Assembly: GCA_029259775.1 (NCBI GenBank)
Contig: JAJDEN010000045.1
Span: 186,001 to 250,000 of the forward strand
Source of the DNA: Planctomycetota bacterium
GTDB taxonomy: Bacteria > Planctomycetota > PLA2 > JAEUHO01
Direction: 5' to 3'
Length of the DNA stretch: 64,000 nt
Positions 56,774 through 64,000 of the stretch are shown piece by piece. The notes beneath the pieces are model-generated. The model worked only from the letters and a program-made list of their open reading frames with translations, searched no databases and was not told where the DNA came from. Both the position numbers and the translations under genes were made by a program. The number at the start of each line of letters is the position of its first letter. Positions within the stretch are counted from its first letter, which is position 1.

Positions 56774-56823
56774 TCGACGAGAAGCCCCCCGCGCAAGGCG
56801 CGGGGGGCTTTTTTCGTCGATGG
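56771..56823 (+). terminator. Strong intrinsic terminator of the tRNA operon
   Basis: A 12-bp GC stem (AGCCCCCCGCGC with its complement, loop AAG) is followed by six Ts. It is enclosed in an outer stem in which CCATCGACGA pairs with TCGTCGATGG. The outer stem begins with the tRNA's own CCA end, so termination and tRNA 3' processing are in contact. Confidence 0.93.
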
Positions 56824-56836
56824 TGAGAGATGCTGC

Positions 56837-56858
56837 CTGGGGGGCGGAGCCCCCCCAG
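56837..56858. repeat. G-run/C-run hairpin
   Basis: CTGGGGGG...CCCCCCAG forms a hairpin just beyond the tRNA terminator, followed by another C-run. It may be a second stop for read-through or a REP-like element. Confidence 0.5.
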
Positions 56859-57194
56859 ACCCCCCGACTCTGAAGGGTGGACTGACGCGTGCCGTGCCAA
56901 CCACGCCGCTCGACCACGAGGGGCGCACCTTCGTTCTGCCGAGCGCCCTCTGCGTTCTCTGCGCCTCGTCTCTCTTCTCTTCGTCTCTTCTCTTCGGCGG
57001 CCGCTGCCGTAGGGAGGCCCCTGGTGGCATCACGCCATGGCCCCAGGTCGAACATCAGGCTGGTGTGGGCGGCCACCCGCTCCAGCCGCGCTGTCGCTAG
57101 GGCCGCCCCTACGCGTGTGCTGACGACGGCCGAGCGGGCAATCGGCTTCGCGCCTCAAGGGGAGGCGCCGCGCGCACGATCCAATTGCGTACAG
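56859..57194. other. Gene-free spacer with repeat words
   Basis: A 336-bp gap upstream of the DUF218 gene with no credible ORF. It holds a divergent copy of the CTCTG-G..CTCTG-G word (about 56945-56968) followed by two perfect tandem 13-mers, TCTCTTCTCTTCG, at 56971-56983 and 56984-56996. It also holds a GGGCGGCC...GCCGCCCCTAC element (about 57067-57113) and the 14-mer ACGGCCGAGCGGGC shared with 50407. Confidence 0.7.
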
Positions 57195-58226
57195 ATGGTT
57201 GTCGAACACGTGATGTTGGTTGTGCGCTGGGTAAGCGATGCCTGCGTTCGGACCCTGGCTGTCTTCGCGCTCGCCAACCTCCTGCTCGGGCTCTTCTCAC
57301 CGAACTGGGACGTCAACCACCTCTGGATCCAGGCCGGCGTCCTGCCAGGCTGGCTCGTCCAGGCGCTCGTCGTCGCGTTCGCCCTGTCGGTCCTGCTGGT
57401 CCGGCGCGCGCATCCGCTCGCCCGCCTCGGCGTGCGCGGGCTGGCGATCCTCCTGGCCGGCGCCTGCCTCGCCGATGCCTTCGGCTACTACCGCCTGCTC
57501 GCCGACGGACGCATCGCCTCGTCGTTCCCCGTCCCGCTCAGCCTCGTGCTCGGCCTGCTCGTCCTCGTTTGGGCCCTGCTGCCGCGCCGGCGCCACGTCG
57601 CCTCCCGCAGCCGGACGCGGCGCGCGCTGTGGATCCGGGTCCTCGATCAGAGCGCGCCCGTCTGGCTGATCCTCGTCGGATGCCTGCTCCACATCCTTAC
57701 GTTTGGCAGCACCGACTACGCCCGCTCCGCCGACGCGGCGCTCGTCTTCGGCGCCGCCGTCCGCGCCAACGGCCAGCCCAGCCAGGCGCTCCGCGACCGC
57801 ACGCGGACGGCGTGCGACCTCTACAAGCGCGGCCTTGTCGCCACGCTCATCCTCTCGGGCGGCCGGGATCCCCAGGCGCCACTCAGCGAGCCCGCCTGCA
57901 TGGCGCGGATCGCTCAGGCCGAGGGCGTTCCGGCCGAAGCCCTGATCCTCGATGAGGCGGGCATCCATACGGCGGCCTCGATCCGCGCCGCCCGAGACCT
58001 CGCCAAGAGCCGCGGCTGGGGCCGTGTGCTGGTCGTCAGCCATGACTACCATCTGGCCCGCATCAAGATGGCAGCCTGCCGGGCGGGGCTCCGTGTGCTC
58101 ACCGTGCCGGCGCGCGAGTCGCGGGCGATGCGGAAGAAACCATGGTTCGTCGCCCGCGAGGTGGCGGCTTGGATCTGGTACTACCTCCGGGCCCGACAAG
58201 TGAAGTCTCCGCCGGGGGTCGTTTGA
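57195..58226 (+). CDS. DUF218/YdcF-type membrane protein
   Basis: A 343-residue protein. The N-terminal ~170 residues contain four or five membrane helices (LAVFALANLLLGLF, LVQALVVAFALSVLLV, LVLGLLVLVWALL, VWLILVGCLLHILTF). The C-terminal part is a DUF218 domain: DAALVFGAAVRANGQPS, LILSGGRD, AGIHTAASIRAARDLAKSRG and VVSHDYHLARIKMA. DUF218 proteins (YdcF, SanA, ElyC) act at the envelope, and some affect peptidoglycan or lipid carrier metabolism. The active site is presumed extracytoplasmic. The ATG at 57195 fits; the next in-frame ATG is 57213. It is 31 bp upstream of the HtrA gene. Confidence 0.87.
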   Translation: MVVEHVMLVVRWVSDACVRTLAVFALANLLLGLFSPNWDVNHLWIQAGVLPGWLVQALVVAFALSVLLVRRAHPLARLGVRGLAILLAGACLADAFGYYRLLADGRIASSFPVPLSLVLGLLVLVWALLPRRRHVASRSRTRRALWIRVLDQSAPVWLILVGCLLHILTFGSTDYARSADAALVFGAAVRANGQPSQALRDRTRTACDLYKRGLVATLILSGGRDPQAPLSEPACMARIAQAEGVPAEALILDEAGIHTAASIRAARDLAKSRGWGRVLVVSHDYHLARIKMAACRAGLRVLTVPARESRAMRKKPWFVAREVAAWIWYYLRARQVKSPPGVV

Positions 58227-58257
58227 CCGCTCCTGGGGGCAGGGCTACCCTCGGTTG

Positions 58258-59409
58258 ATGAACGGCAACCCCTCCCGCGCCGCTTGCTTCGCCGCCGTGC
58301 TGGTCACGGCTGCCTTCTTGTGGCTGCCCGCCGATCCGGCCACCGCCGACGAGGGTGCCTCCAAGGCCGCGGCGGAGGCCGAGGCCTACGCCGACGCCCT
58401 CGAACGAGCCGTCGGCATCGAGCGCAGCCTCGTCAAGGCGGTCGACAAGGTTCGACTCAACTCCGTATCCGTCCTCAACCTCCGCCGCGCGAAGGTGCCC
58501 GGCAAGGCCGAGCCCGAGCTCGTCAGGCGCAGCGGCGGATCCGGCGTGATCATCTCGCGCAAGGGCAAGCTCTGGATCCTGACCAACGTTCACGTGACGG
58601 CCGGCCACCACGCCCTCCAGGTCGTGACACACGACGGCGTCACGCGCGACGTCGAACTCCACGACTCGATCCCCGAGTACGACATCGCCCTGCTCAAGTT
58701 CACCTCCAAGCCCAAGCGGGTGAAGTTCCGCGGCGTCAGCGTCCGCGCGAGCAACAGCGAGACCGGCCTCAAGGAAGGCACGTGGGTCATCGCCACCGGC
58801 AACCCGTTCTTCCTGGCCGAGGACGGCCTGAGCGTCACGACGCTCGGCGTCATCTCCGGCATGGGCCGCTTCCTCGGCGGCAAGTACCAATACGTCGGCG
58901 CCATCCAACACGACGCCGAAGTCAACCCGGGCAACAGCGGCGGCCCGCTGTGGGATCTTCGCGGCCGCTTCCTCGGCATCAACGGCATGATCGCGATGGG
59001 CCAGCGCATCGCGGGCGTCAGGCCGTCGAACACCGGGGCGGCCTTCGCGCTGCCTGCGCATCAGGTGGACGCCTACCTCCGCCAGCTCATCGATGAGGGA
59101 GACGCCGAAGCGGGATTCCTGGGCGTGAAGTGCGAGACGGCGATGGATCGCAAGACGGGCAAGGCCATGGGCGCACGCGTCGTGGGCGTCGATGCCCGCA
59201 GTCCCCTCGCCAGCGCCACGCCGCGTCCCAAGAAGGGCGACCTGATCACCAGCATCACGGTGAAGAGCAGCTCCAAGCGCATCTACACCGCACGCGACCT
59301 GCGCGAGATCATCTCCGTCCTCGCTGCGGGCACAGCCGTCACCGTCAAGTGGAAGCGCGGCAAGCGCTACCACCGGTGGAAGGGCAAGCTCGCCGACAGG
59401 AAGCGGTGA
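58258..59409 (+). CDS. HtrA/DegP-type serine protease with PDZ domain
   Basis: A 383-residue exported protease. A signal peptide (FAAVLVTAAFLWLPADPATA) precedes the trypsin-like domain. The catalytic triad is intact: His112 (LTNVHV), Asp142 (EYDIALLK) and Ser227 (VNPGNSGGPLWD). One PDZ domain follows (about residues 285-370: GFLGVKCETAMDRKTGKAMG and PKKGDLITSITVK). It should be a periplasmic quality-control protease. The ATG at 58258 follows an in-frame TTG. The stop TGA overlaps a GTG of the downstream frame (GTGA at 59406-59409), next to a paralogue with broken active sites. Confidence 0.92.
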   Translation: MNGNPSRAACFAAVLVTAAFLWLPADPATADEGASKAAAEAEAYADALERAVGIERSLVKAVDKVRLNSVSVLNLRRAKVPGKAEPELVRRSGGSGVIISRKGKLWILTNVHVTAGHHALQVVTHDGVTRDVELHDSIPEYDIALLKFTSKPKRVKFRGVSVRASNSETGLKEGTWVIATGNPFFLAEDGLSVTTLGVISGMGRFLGGKYQYVGAIQHDAEVNPGNSGGPLWDLRGRFLGINGMIAMGQRIAGVRPSNTGAAFALPAHQVDAYLRQLIDEGDAEAGFLGVKCETAMDRKTGKAMGARVVGVDARSPLASATPRPKKGDLITSITVKSSSKRIYTARDLREIISVLAAGTAVTVKWKRGKRYHRWKGKLADRKR

Positions 59410-59474
59410 TCCGCTTGCACACGTACCGGTTGCACCCTCGCCGTGTGGAGAGGCGCCGCGCGCCCGCGTCGCCG

Positions 59475-61379
59475 ATGAAGCGACCGCGACGCATCCTGCT
59501 GCCGCTCGCCTTGCTCCTGCTCGGGGGTGCTGTCTTCCTGCCCGCGCCCGCCGCCGCCAAGGGCAGCCTCTCCAAGGTGGAAGACGAGTTCGAGAAGGCC
59601 ATCCAGCGGGTCACGCCGGCGACCGTCGTCTGTCGCCCCTGGGGTGTCGAGGCACGCAAGATCCGCACGGGCACGTCCGGCGTGGTCATGTCGCGCAAGG
59701 GCCTCGTGCTGTCGGACGGCGACGTCGGGCTGTACTTCGACATCCCCAAGGGTGAGAAGTTCAAGACGGAGCACATCAAGCGGGCCGACCTGATCGAGGT
59801 CCGGTTGCCCAACCTCAAGGGCAAGGGCTTCCGCAGCTACAAGGCCACCGTCATCAAGCGCGACAAGGACCTCGACACCACGCTCATGCGCATGGAAAAG
59901 CCCCCCGGAGGCTTGAAGTACCTGAAGGCAGGCAACAGCGACGCCCTCAAGGTGGGGGACTTCGCTTTCGCGATGGGCAACTCCTTCGGGCACGCGGCCG
60001 AGGCGCCGCCCACGCTGACTGCCGGCGTCATTGCCTCGCTCCCGCCGAAGGGGACCGAGACCGGAGGCCGGTACCGCTACATCTACACGAGCGCCGCGGT
60101 GAACCCCGGGGTCAACGGGGGACCGCTCGTCGACATCCACGGGCATCTGGTCGGGACGATCTCCAACAGCGTGCCGCTCGTGGGGTCCGGCAAGCCCCAG
60201 GACGCCCCCGAGCTGGCCTACGCCTACATGGGCAAGGTCATTCCGGTGGAACGACTCAAGCACCACTACGCGGACCTCGACGAGTTCGCGGAGCTCTTCC
60301 CCGAGCCCAAGGCCGCCGAGCCCAAGGGTGGCGAGACGAGCGCGCTGGCGACCGTCTTCCACCACACAGCGCGCAAGGCCTACAGGTCCGTGGTCAGCTT
60401 CAAGGTCAAGCGCAAGGGCCAGCTCAGCCTGGCTGAGCCCGCAGGCCGCGGGAAGCTGGTGAACATCCCGCGCTACCTGGGGCCTGTCAGTGGCGTGCTC
60501 GTCTCGCGCGACGGCTACATCCTCACGAGCCTCTACAACGTCGCCAACACCGCCACCCTGGTCCATGGCCAGCGCTGGGCGACGGCACCCGACACCGTCA
60601 AGGTGAAGGCCTGCCTCGAGGGCATCGAGAAGATCACGGTCTACATGCCCGACGGGAAGGCGGCGCCTGCCACGCTCGTCTCCCACCACCAGGGCCTCGG
60701 CCTCGTCTTGCTCAAGGCTGAACTCAAGCCTGCCAGCGCCGGCGAGACGATGACCAGCCACGAGACCATGCAGCCCGCCGACGTTGCCGAGATGAAGGCA
60801 GGCCGCTTCGTACTCGCCATCGGCAACCCCTTCGGAGCCAAGCGCCTCGACGATCCGCTGCTCACGGTCGGTCTCCTCTCCAAGCGACACGTCACCGGCT
60901 CCGAGCATCCGTGGGCCTCGCAGTGGCAGACCGACGCGGGGGTTACCGACGCCAACTGCGGCGGCGCGGCCGTCGATCTGCAAGGACGCCTCATGGGCGT
61001 GGTCACCCTGTGGTCCGCCACCCAGCACGGCCGCAACTCGGGCATCGGCTTCGTCATCCCCTGGTCTGAGATCCAGCTCGTGCTGCCCGAGATGATGCGG
61101 GGCCGCTCCTACAAGCCGCCGTTCTTCGGCATCACGTGGAAGCAACTCGGCACCGAACTCACGACCGTGCTCGACAAGATCCTCGAGGGCAAGGCGGCCG
61201 AGAAGGCCGGCCTCAAGTCCGGCGACGAGATCGTGAAGATCAACGGCGACGCAGTCTCCACCCCGGGCGACGTGAGGAATCTGCTGCGCGGCACGTGGTC
61301 CGGCGACACCCTCCTGCTCACCATCCGCCGCGGCGGCAAGGAGCAAGACGTCAAGATCACGCTCGGCGCGCGAGAGTGA
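59475..61379 (+). CDS. Two-domain inactive HtrA paralogue with PDZ
   Basis: A 634-residue exported protein with a signal peptide (LLPLALLLLGGAVFLPAPAAA) and two trypsin-like domains, then one PDZ (about 545-630, KAAEKAGLKSGDEIVKINGD). Neither protease is active by sequence. In the first, the His position reads LSDGDVG and the Ser motif reads NPGVNGGPLVD (Asn214 for Ser). In the second, the His region is TSLYNVANT, the Asp region is GLGLVLLK and the Ser motif is DANCGGAAVD (Cys495 for Ser). Scaffold or chaperone roles are plausible. The frame is open from GTG at 59406, which overlaps the HtrA stop; I prefer the ATG at 59475, which directly starts the signal peptide. Confidence 0.88.
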   Translation: MKRPRRILLPLALLLLGGAVFLPAPAAAKGSLSKVEDEFEKAIQRVTPATVVCRPWGVEARKIRTGTSGVVMSRKGLVLSDGDVGLYFDIPKGEKFKTEHIKRADLIEVRLPNLKGKGFRSYKATVIKRDKDLDTTLMRMEKPPGGLKYLKAGNSDALKVGDFAFAMGNSFGHAAEAPPTLTAGVIASLPPKGTETGGRYRYIYTSAAVNPGVNGGPLVDIHGHLVGTISNSVPLVGSGKPQDAPELAYAYMGKVIPVERLKHHYADLDEFAELFPEPKAAEPKGGETSALATVFHHTARKAYRSVVSFKVKRKGQLSLAEPAGRGKLVNIPRYLGPVSGVLVSRDGYILTSLYNVANTATLVHGQRWATAPDTVKVKACLEGIEKITVYMPDGKAAPATLVSHHQGLGLVLLKAELKPASAGETMTSHETMQPADVAEMKAGRFVLAIGNPFGAKRLDDPLLTVGLLSKRHVTGSEHPWASQWQTDAGVTDANCGGAAVDLQGRLMGVVTLWSATQHGRNSGIGFVIPWSEIQLVLPEMMRGRSYKPPFFGITWKQLGTELTTVLDKILEGKAAEKAGLKSGDEIVKINGDAVSTPGDVRNLLRGTWSGDTLLLTIRRGGKEQDVKITLGARE

Positions 61380-61389
61380 GTGGTCGCCG

Positions 61390-62364
61390 CTAGAGGCGAA
61401 TCTCGAGGTTGTCGGTCTCGTCCACGTGGATCGTGTCGACGAAACGCACGCGGCGCGGCGCGTCCAGGCCCATGACGAGGCTGTTCGTCCGGCAGCCGTT
61501 GCCGAAGAACGCCACGCCCTTCAACAGGTTGCCTGTGGTCACACCCGTCGCGGCGAAGCTGAGGTGCTTGCCTGGCGCGAGCGTCATCTCAGTGTGCTTC
61601 TTGTCGAAGTCGGCGACGCCCATGGTGCCGGCGCGCTTGCGATCTCCTTCGCGCGCCTCCACAAGGCGGCCCTGGATCTCGCCGCCGAGGCAGCGGACGG
61701 CGGCGGCCGTGATGACGCCCTCGGGGGCGGCTCCGACGCCCATCACCGCGTGAATCGACGTGCCCGTCACGCATGCGCTGATGGCAGGCGTGATGTCGCC
61801 GTCCGTGATGAAGTGGATGCGCGCGCCCGCCGCACGCACGTCGGCGACCAACTTGTCGTGGCGCGGACGCTCGAGGATGACAACCACGAGGTCTTCGACC
61901 TCGCGGTTGAGGCTGTCGGCGATGTTGCGCAGGTTCTCGCCGGCGGGCGCGTCGAGATCAACACGGCCGCGGCTGCGGGGACCGACGACGAGCTTGTCCA
62001 TGTAGCAGTCGGGCGCGTTGAGCAGGCCGCCCTCTTCCGCCGCGGCGAGCACCGCGATGGCCCCCGGCGCGCCGCTCGCGCAGAGGTTCGTACCCTCCAG
62101 GGGATCCACGGCGATGTCGATGCGCGGATGGGACTGCTGCCAGTGCCCGACCTTTTCGCCGATGTGCAGCATCGGGGCCTCGTCCCGCTCGCCTTCGCCG
62201 ATCACGATCGTGCCGCGGATGGCAACGCCGTTGAGCACCTTGCGCATGGCCTCGACAGCCACGTGATCGCTGTGCTCACGGTCGCCGTTGCCGACCGTGC
62301 GCCCAGCGGCGATGGCGGCGGATTCGACGACACGAAGGAACTGGGGAATCACGTCGGTGGGCAT
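61390..62364 (-). CDS. glpX: Fructose-1,6-bisphosphatase, class II
   Basis: A 324-residue GlpX-type enzyme of gluconeogenesis (fructose 1,6-bisphosphate to fructose 6-phosphate). Lithium-sensitive-phosphatase motifs are visible: VIGEGERDEAPML, then DIAVDPLEGTNLCA with the metal Asp residues, HFITDGDITPAISA and GVGAAPEGVITAAAVRCLGGE. Length is normal for the family. The ATG at 62364 has a strong TAGGAGG upstream, so the longer frame to 62403 was rejected. It converges with the protease paralogue (10 bp between stops) and is downstream of the pseudokinase on the same strand. Confidence 0.95.
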   Translation of the reverse strand: MPTDVIPQFLRVVESAAIAAGRTVGNGDREHSDHVAVEAMRKVLNGVAIRGTIVIGEGERDEAPMLHIGEKVGHWQQSHPRIDIAVDPLEGTNLCASGAPGAIAVLAAAEEGGLLNAPDCYMDKLVVGPRSRGRVDLDAPAGENLRNIADSLNREVEDLVVVILERPRHDKLVADVRAAGARIHFITDGDITPAISACVTGTSIHAVMGVGAAPEGVITAAAVRCLGGEIQGRLVEAREGDRKRAGTMGVADFDKKHTEMTLAPGKHLSFAATGVTTGNLLKGVAFFGNGCRTNSLVMGLDAPRRVRFVDTIHVDETDNLEIRL

Positions 62365-62439
62365 GGCGGCTGACCTCCTACGCGAAAGATAGGTAGCCCC
62401 CACCCCGCTCCCTCCACGAAAGCGCGGCGCGAGATCGGC

Positions 62440-63276
62440 TCAGCGGCCGCGGCGGTCCCGCTTGCGCTTGGCAACGGGTGCTTGGAAGCGCTTTCCGCCC
62501 GTGGGTGCCGGTCCCGTAGCCTCCCCAGCGAGGGCCCTGCTGAGCGCGGCCCGACCCTGGGGGCGTGCCTCGGGTTCCCACGCAAGCAGCCGGCCGACGA
62601 TCGGCGCGAGATCCGCGGGGAAGTCCGCCGGCAGCGGCGCAGCGAGTCCGTTCTCCGCGCAGGGTGCTCCGCCTCCCGCTGCAAAGCGGAGCAGCGCGCC
62701 CACGCTCCAGGCGAGGAAGGGGGCGGGCCGGAGCGGCTCGGGATGGGCACGAGCCAACTCGGGTGGGGCGAAGCAGGGGGCAGGGAAGGGCTTGCCCTTG
62801 CGGGTCTTGAGTTCGTCCCACGCGCGGATGTCCCGGAAGGTGAGCAAGCGCCAGCCGTCCGCGACGCGCAGCAGCCGGGCGGGTACCGGGGCCGCGTGGA
62901 CCTGCTTGCGGGCCTCCAGGTAGGCGAAGCCGTCGGCCACGTGCGCAGCCAGCTCCAGGGCCGCCTGGGCCTCGAGAGGCCCATCCGAGCCGAGGACGGC
63001 CTCCAGGGAGGGACCGTCTACCGGGTCCGTGAGCATCCAGGGCCGGGGCGGCGCGCGTTCGACCTGGCGGACCCGGAGCAGGGCCGCATGATCCAGTCGG
63101 GCGATGCGCCGGACCTCCTCCTCGAAGAGCATCCGGGCATCCTCACGCCCGACCAGGTCCTCGCGCAGGATGCGCAGGCCCATGGGCTCACCGCCCCGCT
63201 CGGCGACGTGCAGATCGCCCACGGCATCGCCCCGGAGGCGCTCTCCGATGCGCACGCGGTTCGGCTCGTTCGGCAT
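62440..63276 (-). CDS. Probable pseudokinase (degenerate Ser/Thr kinase fold)
   Basis: A 278-residue protein that follows the kinase pattern without its catalytic residues. The beta-3 Lys position reads MGLRILRED (Arg for Lys). The alpha-C pattern FEEEVRRIARLDHAALLRV is kept. The catalytic loop HRDxKPxN reads VHAAPVPARLL, and DFG reads LTFRD. The C-lobe is short (WSVGALLRFAAGG, IVGRLLAWEPEARPQGRAALSRAL, the last being a normal kinase ending). The C-terminus is basic. It may be a regulatory pseudokinase. Starting at ATG 63276, it diverges from the malic enzyme gene (148 bp). It lies upstream of glpX with a 75-bp gap. Confidence 0.72.
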   Translation of the reverse strand: MPNEPNRVRIGERLRGDAVGDLHVAERGGEPMGLRILREDLVGREDARMLFEEEVRRIARLDHAALLRVRQVERAPPRPWMLTDPVDGPSLEAVLGSDGPLEAQAALELAAHVADGFAYLEARKQVHAAPVPARLLRVADGWRLLTFRDIRAWDELKTRKGKPFPAPCFAPPELARAHPEPLRPAPFLAWSVGALLRFAAGGGAPCAENGLAAPLPADFPADLAPIVGRLLAWEPEARPQGRAALSRALAGEATGPAPTGGKRFQAPVAKRKRDRRGR

Positions 63277-63424
63277 GCGGCCCTTCTACCACCGCGGCAC
63301 GTCTCTCGCCGCCGGGACCGATTTCGGGAACGGTCCGGGGCAAGCCTTAGCAGAGGCTTGGGGCAGGGATACCGTGTCCGCCGAAGGGCCATCTGCAGGC
63401 CCTGACGCCCCGTGAGGAGCCGTG

Positions 63425-64000
63425 ATGTCCAAGCCCAAGTCCTCCCTCGAGATCGAGACGCTCGCCTACCACGAGTTCCCGCGACCCGGGAAGACCGAGG
63501 TCGTCGCGACCAAGCCGGTCGCGAGCCAGCAGGATCTCTCGCTGGCCTACACGCCCGGCGTCGCGATCCCGTGCCTGAAGATCCAGGAGGATCCCGAAGG
63601 GGCCTACAAGTGGACCAACCGCGGCAACCTCGTCGCCGTCATCACGAATGGCAGCGCGGTGCTGGGCCTCGGCAACATCGGCGCCCTCGCGGGCAAGCCG
63701 GTCATGGAGGGCAAGGCCGTCCTCTTCAAGAAGTTCGCCGGCATCGACGTCTTCGACATCGAGGTGGACGCCGACGACAAGGAAGCGCTGATCGATGTCG
63801 TCAAGCGCATCGCGCCGACCTTCGGCGGCATCAACCTCGAGGACATCAAGGCGCCCGAGTGCTTCGAGATCGAGACGCGACTCAAGGCCGAGCTCGACAT
63901 CCCCGTCTTCCACGATGACCAGCACGGCACGGCCATCATTTCCGCCGCCGCGCTGCTCAACGCCTGCGAGATCGCCGGCAAGAACCTCGATAGCCTCCAG
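63425..64000 (+). CDS. NADP-type malic enzyme, N-terminal part (3' truncated)
   Basis: The visible 192 residues match the malic enzyme N-terminal and early NAD(P)-binding domains. The string [19 protein letters not shown] carries the catalytic Tyr. It is followed by [59 protein letters not shown] and [22 protein letters not shown] with the metal-binding Asp pair. Malic enzyme decarboxylates malate to pyruvate. A GAGGAG precedes the ATG at 63425. It continues past the window edge; whether the C-terminal phosphotransacetylase-like domain of MaeB is present cannot be seen. Confidence 0.93.
   Translation, partial: MSKPKSSLEIETLAYHEFPRPGKTEVVATKPVASQQDLSLAYTPGVAIPCLKIQEDPEGAYKWTNRGNLVAVITNGSAVLGLGNIGALAGKPVMEGKAVLFKKFAGIDVFDIEVDADDKEALIDVVKRIAPTFGGINLEDIKAPECFEIETRLKAELDIPVFHDDQHGTAIISAAALLNACEIAGKNLDSLQ

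Overview
The window is 64 kb of high G+C DNA (about two thirds G+C by eye), densely packed with genes on both strands. Several traits point to a planctomycete-like chromosome. These are many secreted or lipoprotein genes of unknown function, HEAT-repeat proteins, a VIT/VWA protein, PknB-type kinases, HtrA paralogues, a dnaG-rpoD pair, SelB, and a large protein with an FHA-like N-terminus, one membrane anchor and a beta-sandwich-like C-terminus. No 16S gene is present, so the assignment is an inference; Myxococcota or Acidobacteriota are less likely alternatives. There is no sign of phage, conjugative elements, transposases, CRISPR or a defence island. The content is mostly housekeeping and cell envelope.

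Layout. 1-6.8 kb: the tail of an AddA/RecB-type nuclease, an SDR dehydrogenase, a small secreted protein, a HerA-like ATPase, a three-gene operon (DUF2780-like, DUF4332, dodecin) and exonuclease III. 6.8-15 kb: proS, a repeat-rich spacer, slyX, a CDGSH/ArsI-like pair, hisS, hutH and the FHA-like membrane protein. 15-24 kb: a small membrane protein, a ComF-type phosphoribosyltransferase carrying an unusual in-frame repeat, hypotheticals, an orphan beta-type DNA methyltransferase, a 1125-residue AsmA-like protein behind a DUF368 (PopT-type) lipid-carrier transporter, and a PilZ protein. 24-32 kb: recJ diverging from selB, a secreted protein, and a Ser/Thr kinase overlapping a membrane protein. 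32-44 kb: a triplicated lipoprotein, a double YkgJ-type cysteine-cluster protein, mgtE, an MscK-like channel, a VIT-VWA protein and a HEAT protein.

44-51 kb: an information-processing block of rsmA, dnaG, rpoD, a zinc-ribbon coiled-coil protein and rnpB (RNase P RNA, minus strand). 51-54 kb: a HEAT protein and a compact kynureninase / kynurenine formamidase / DUF4863 operon. This operon should convert N-formylkynurenine to anthranilate; the DUF4863 step is unassigned. 54-64 kb: a RecQ helicase, tRNA-Gln(CTG) and tRNA-Glu(CTC) with a strong terminator, a DUF218 membrane protein, an active HtrA protease next to a double dead-protease paralogue, glpX, a pseudokinase, and the start of a malic enzyme.

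Intergenic DNA carries several dispersed repeat families. The most prominent has the core (G)TAGGGGC followed by a small hairpin. It repeatedly abuts or overlaps the stop codons of neighbouring genes. Other islands hold several short perfect palindromes. GC-rich hairpins without a U-tract sit at gene ends. The most unusual observations are the active/dead HtrA pair, the minisatellite inside the ComF zinc module, a 16-bp palindrome over a start codon, and the stop-codon-linked repeat family. I do not see a clear new multi-gene system.
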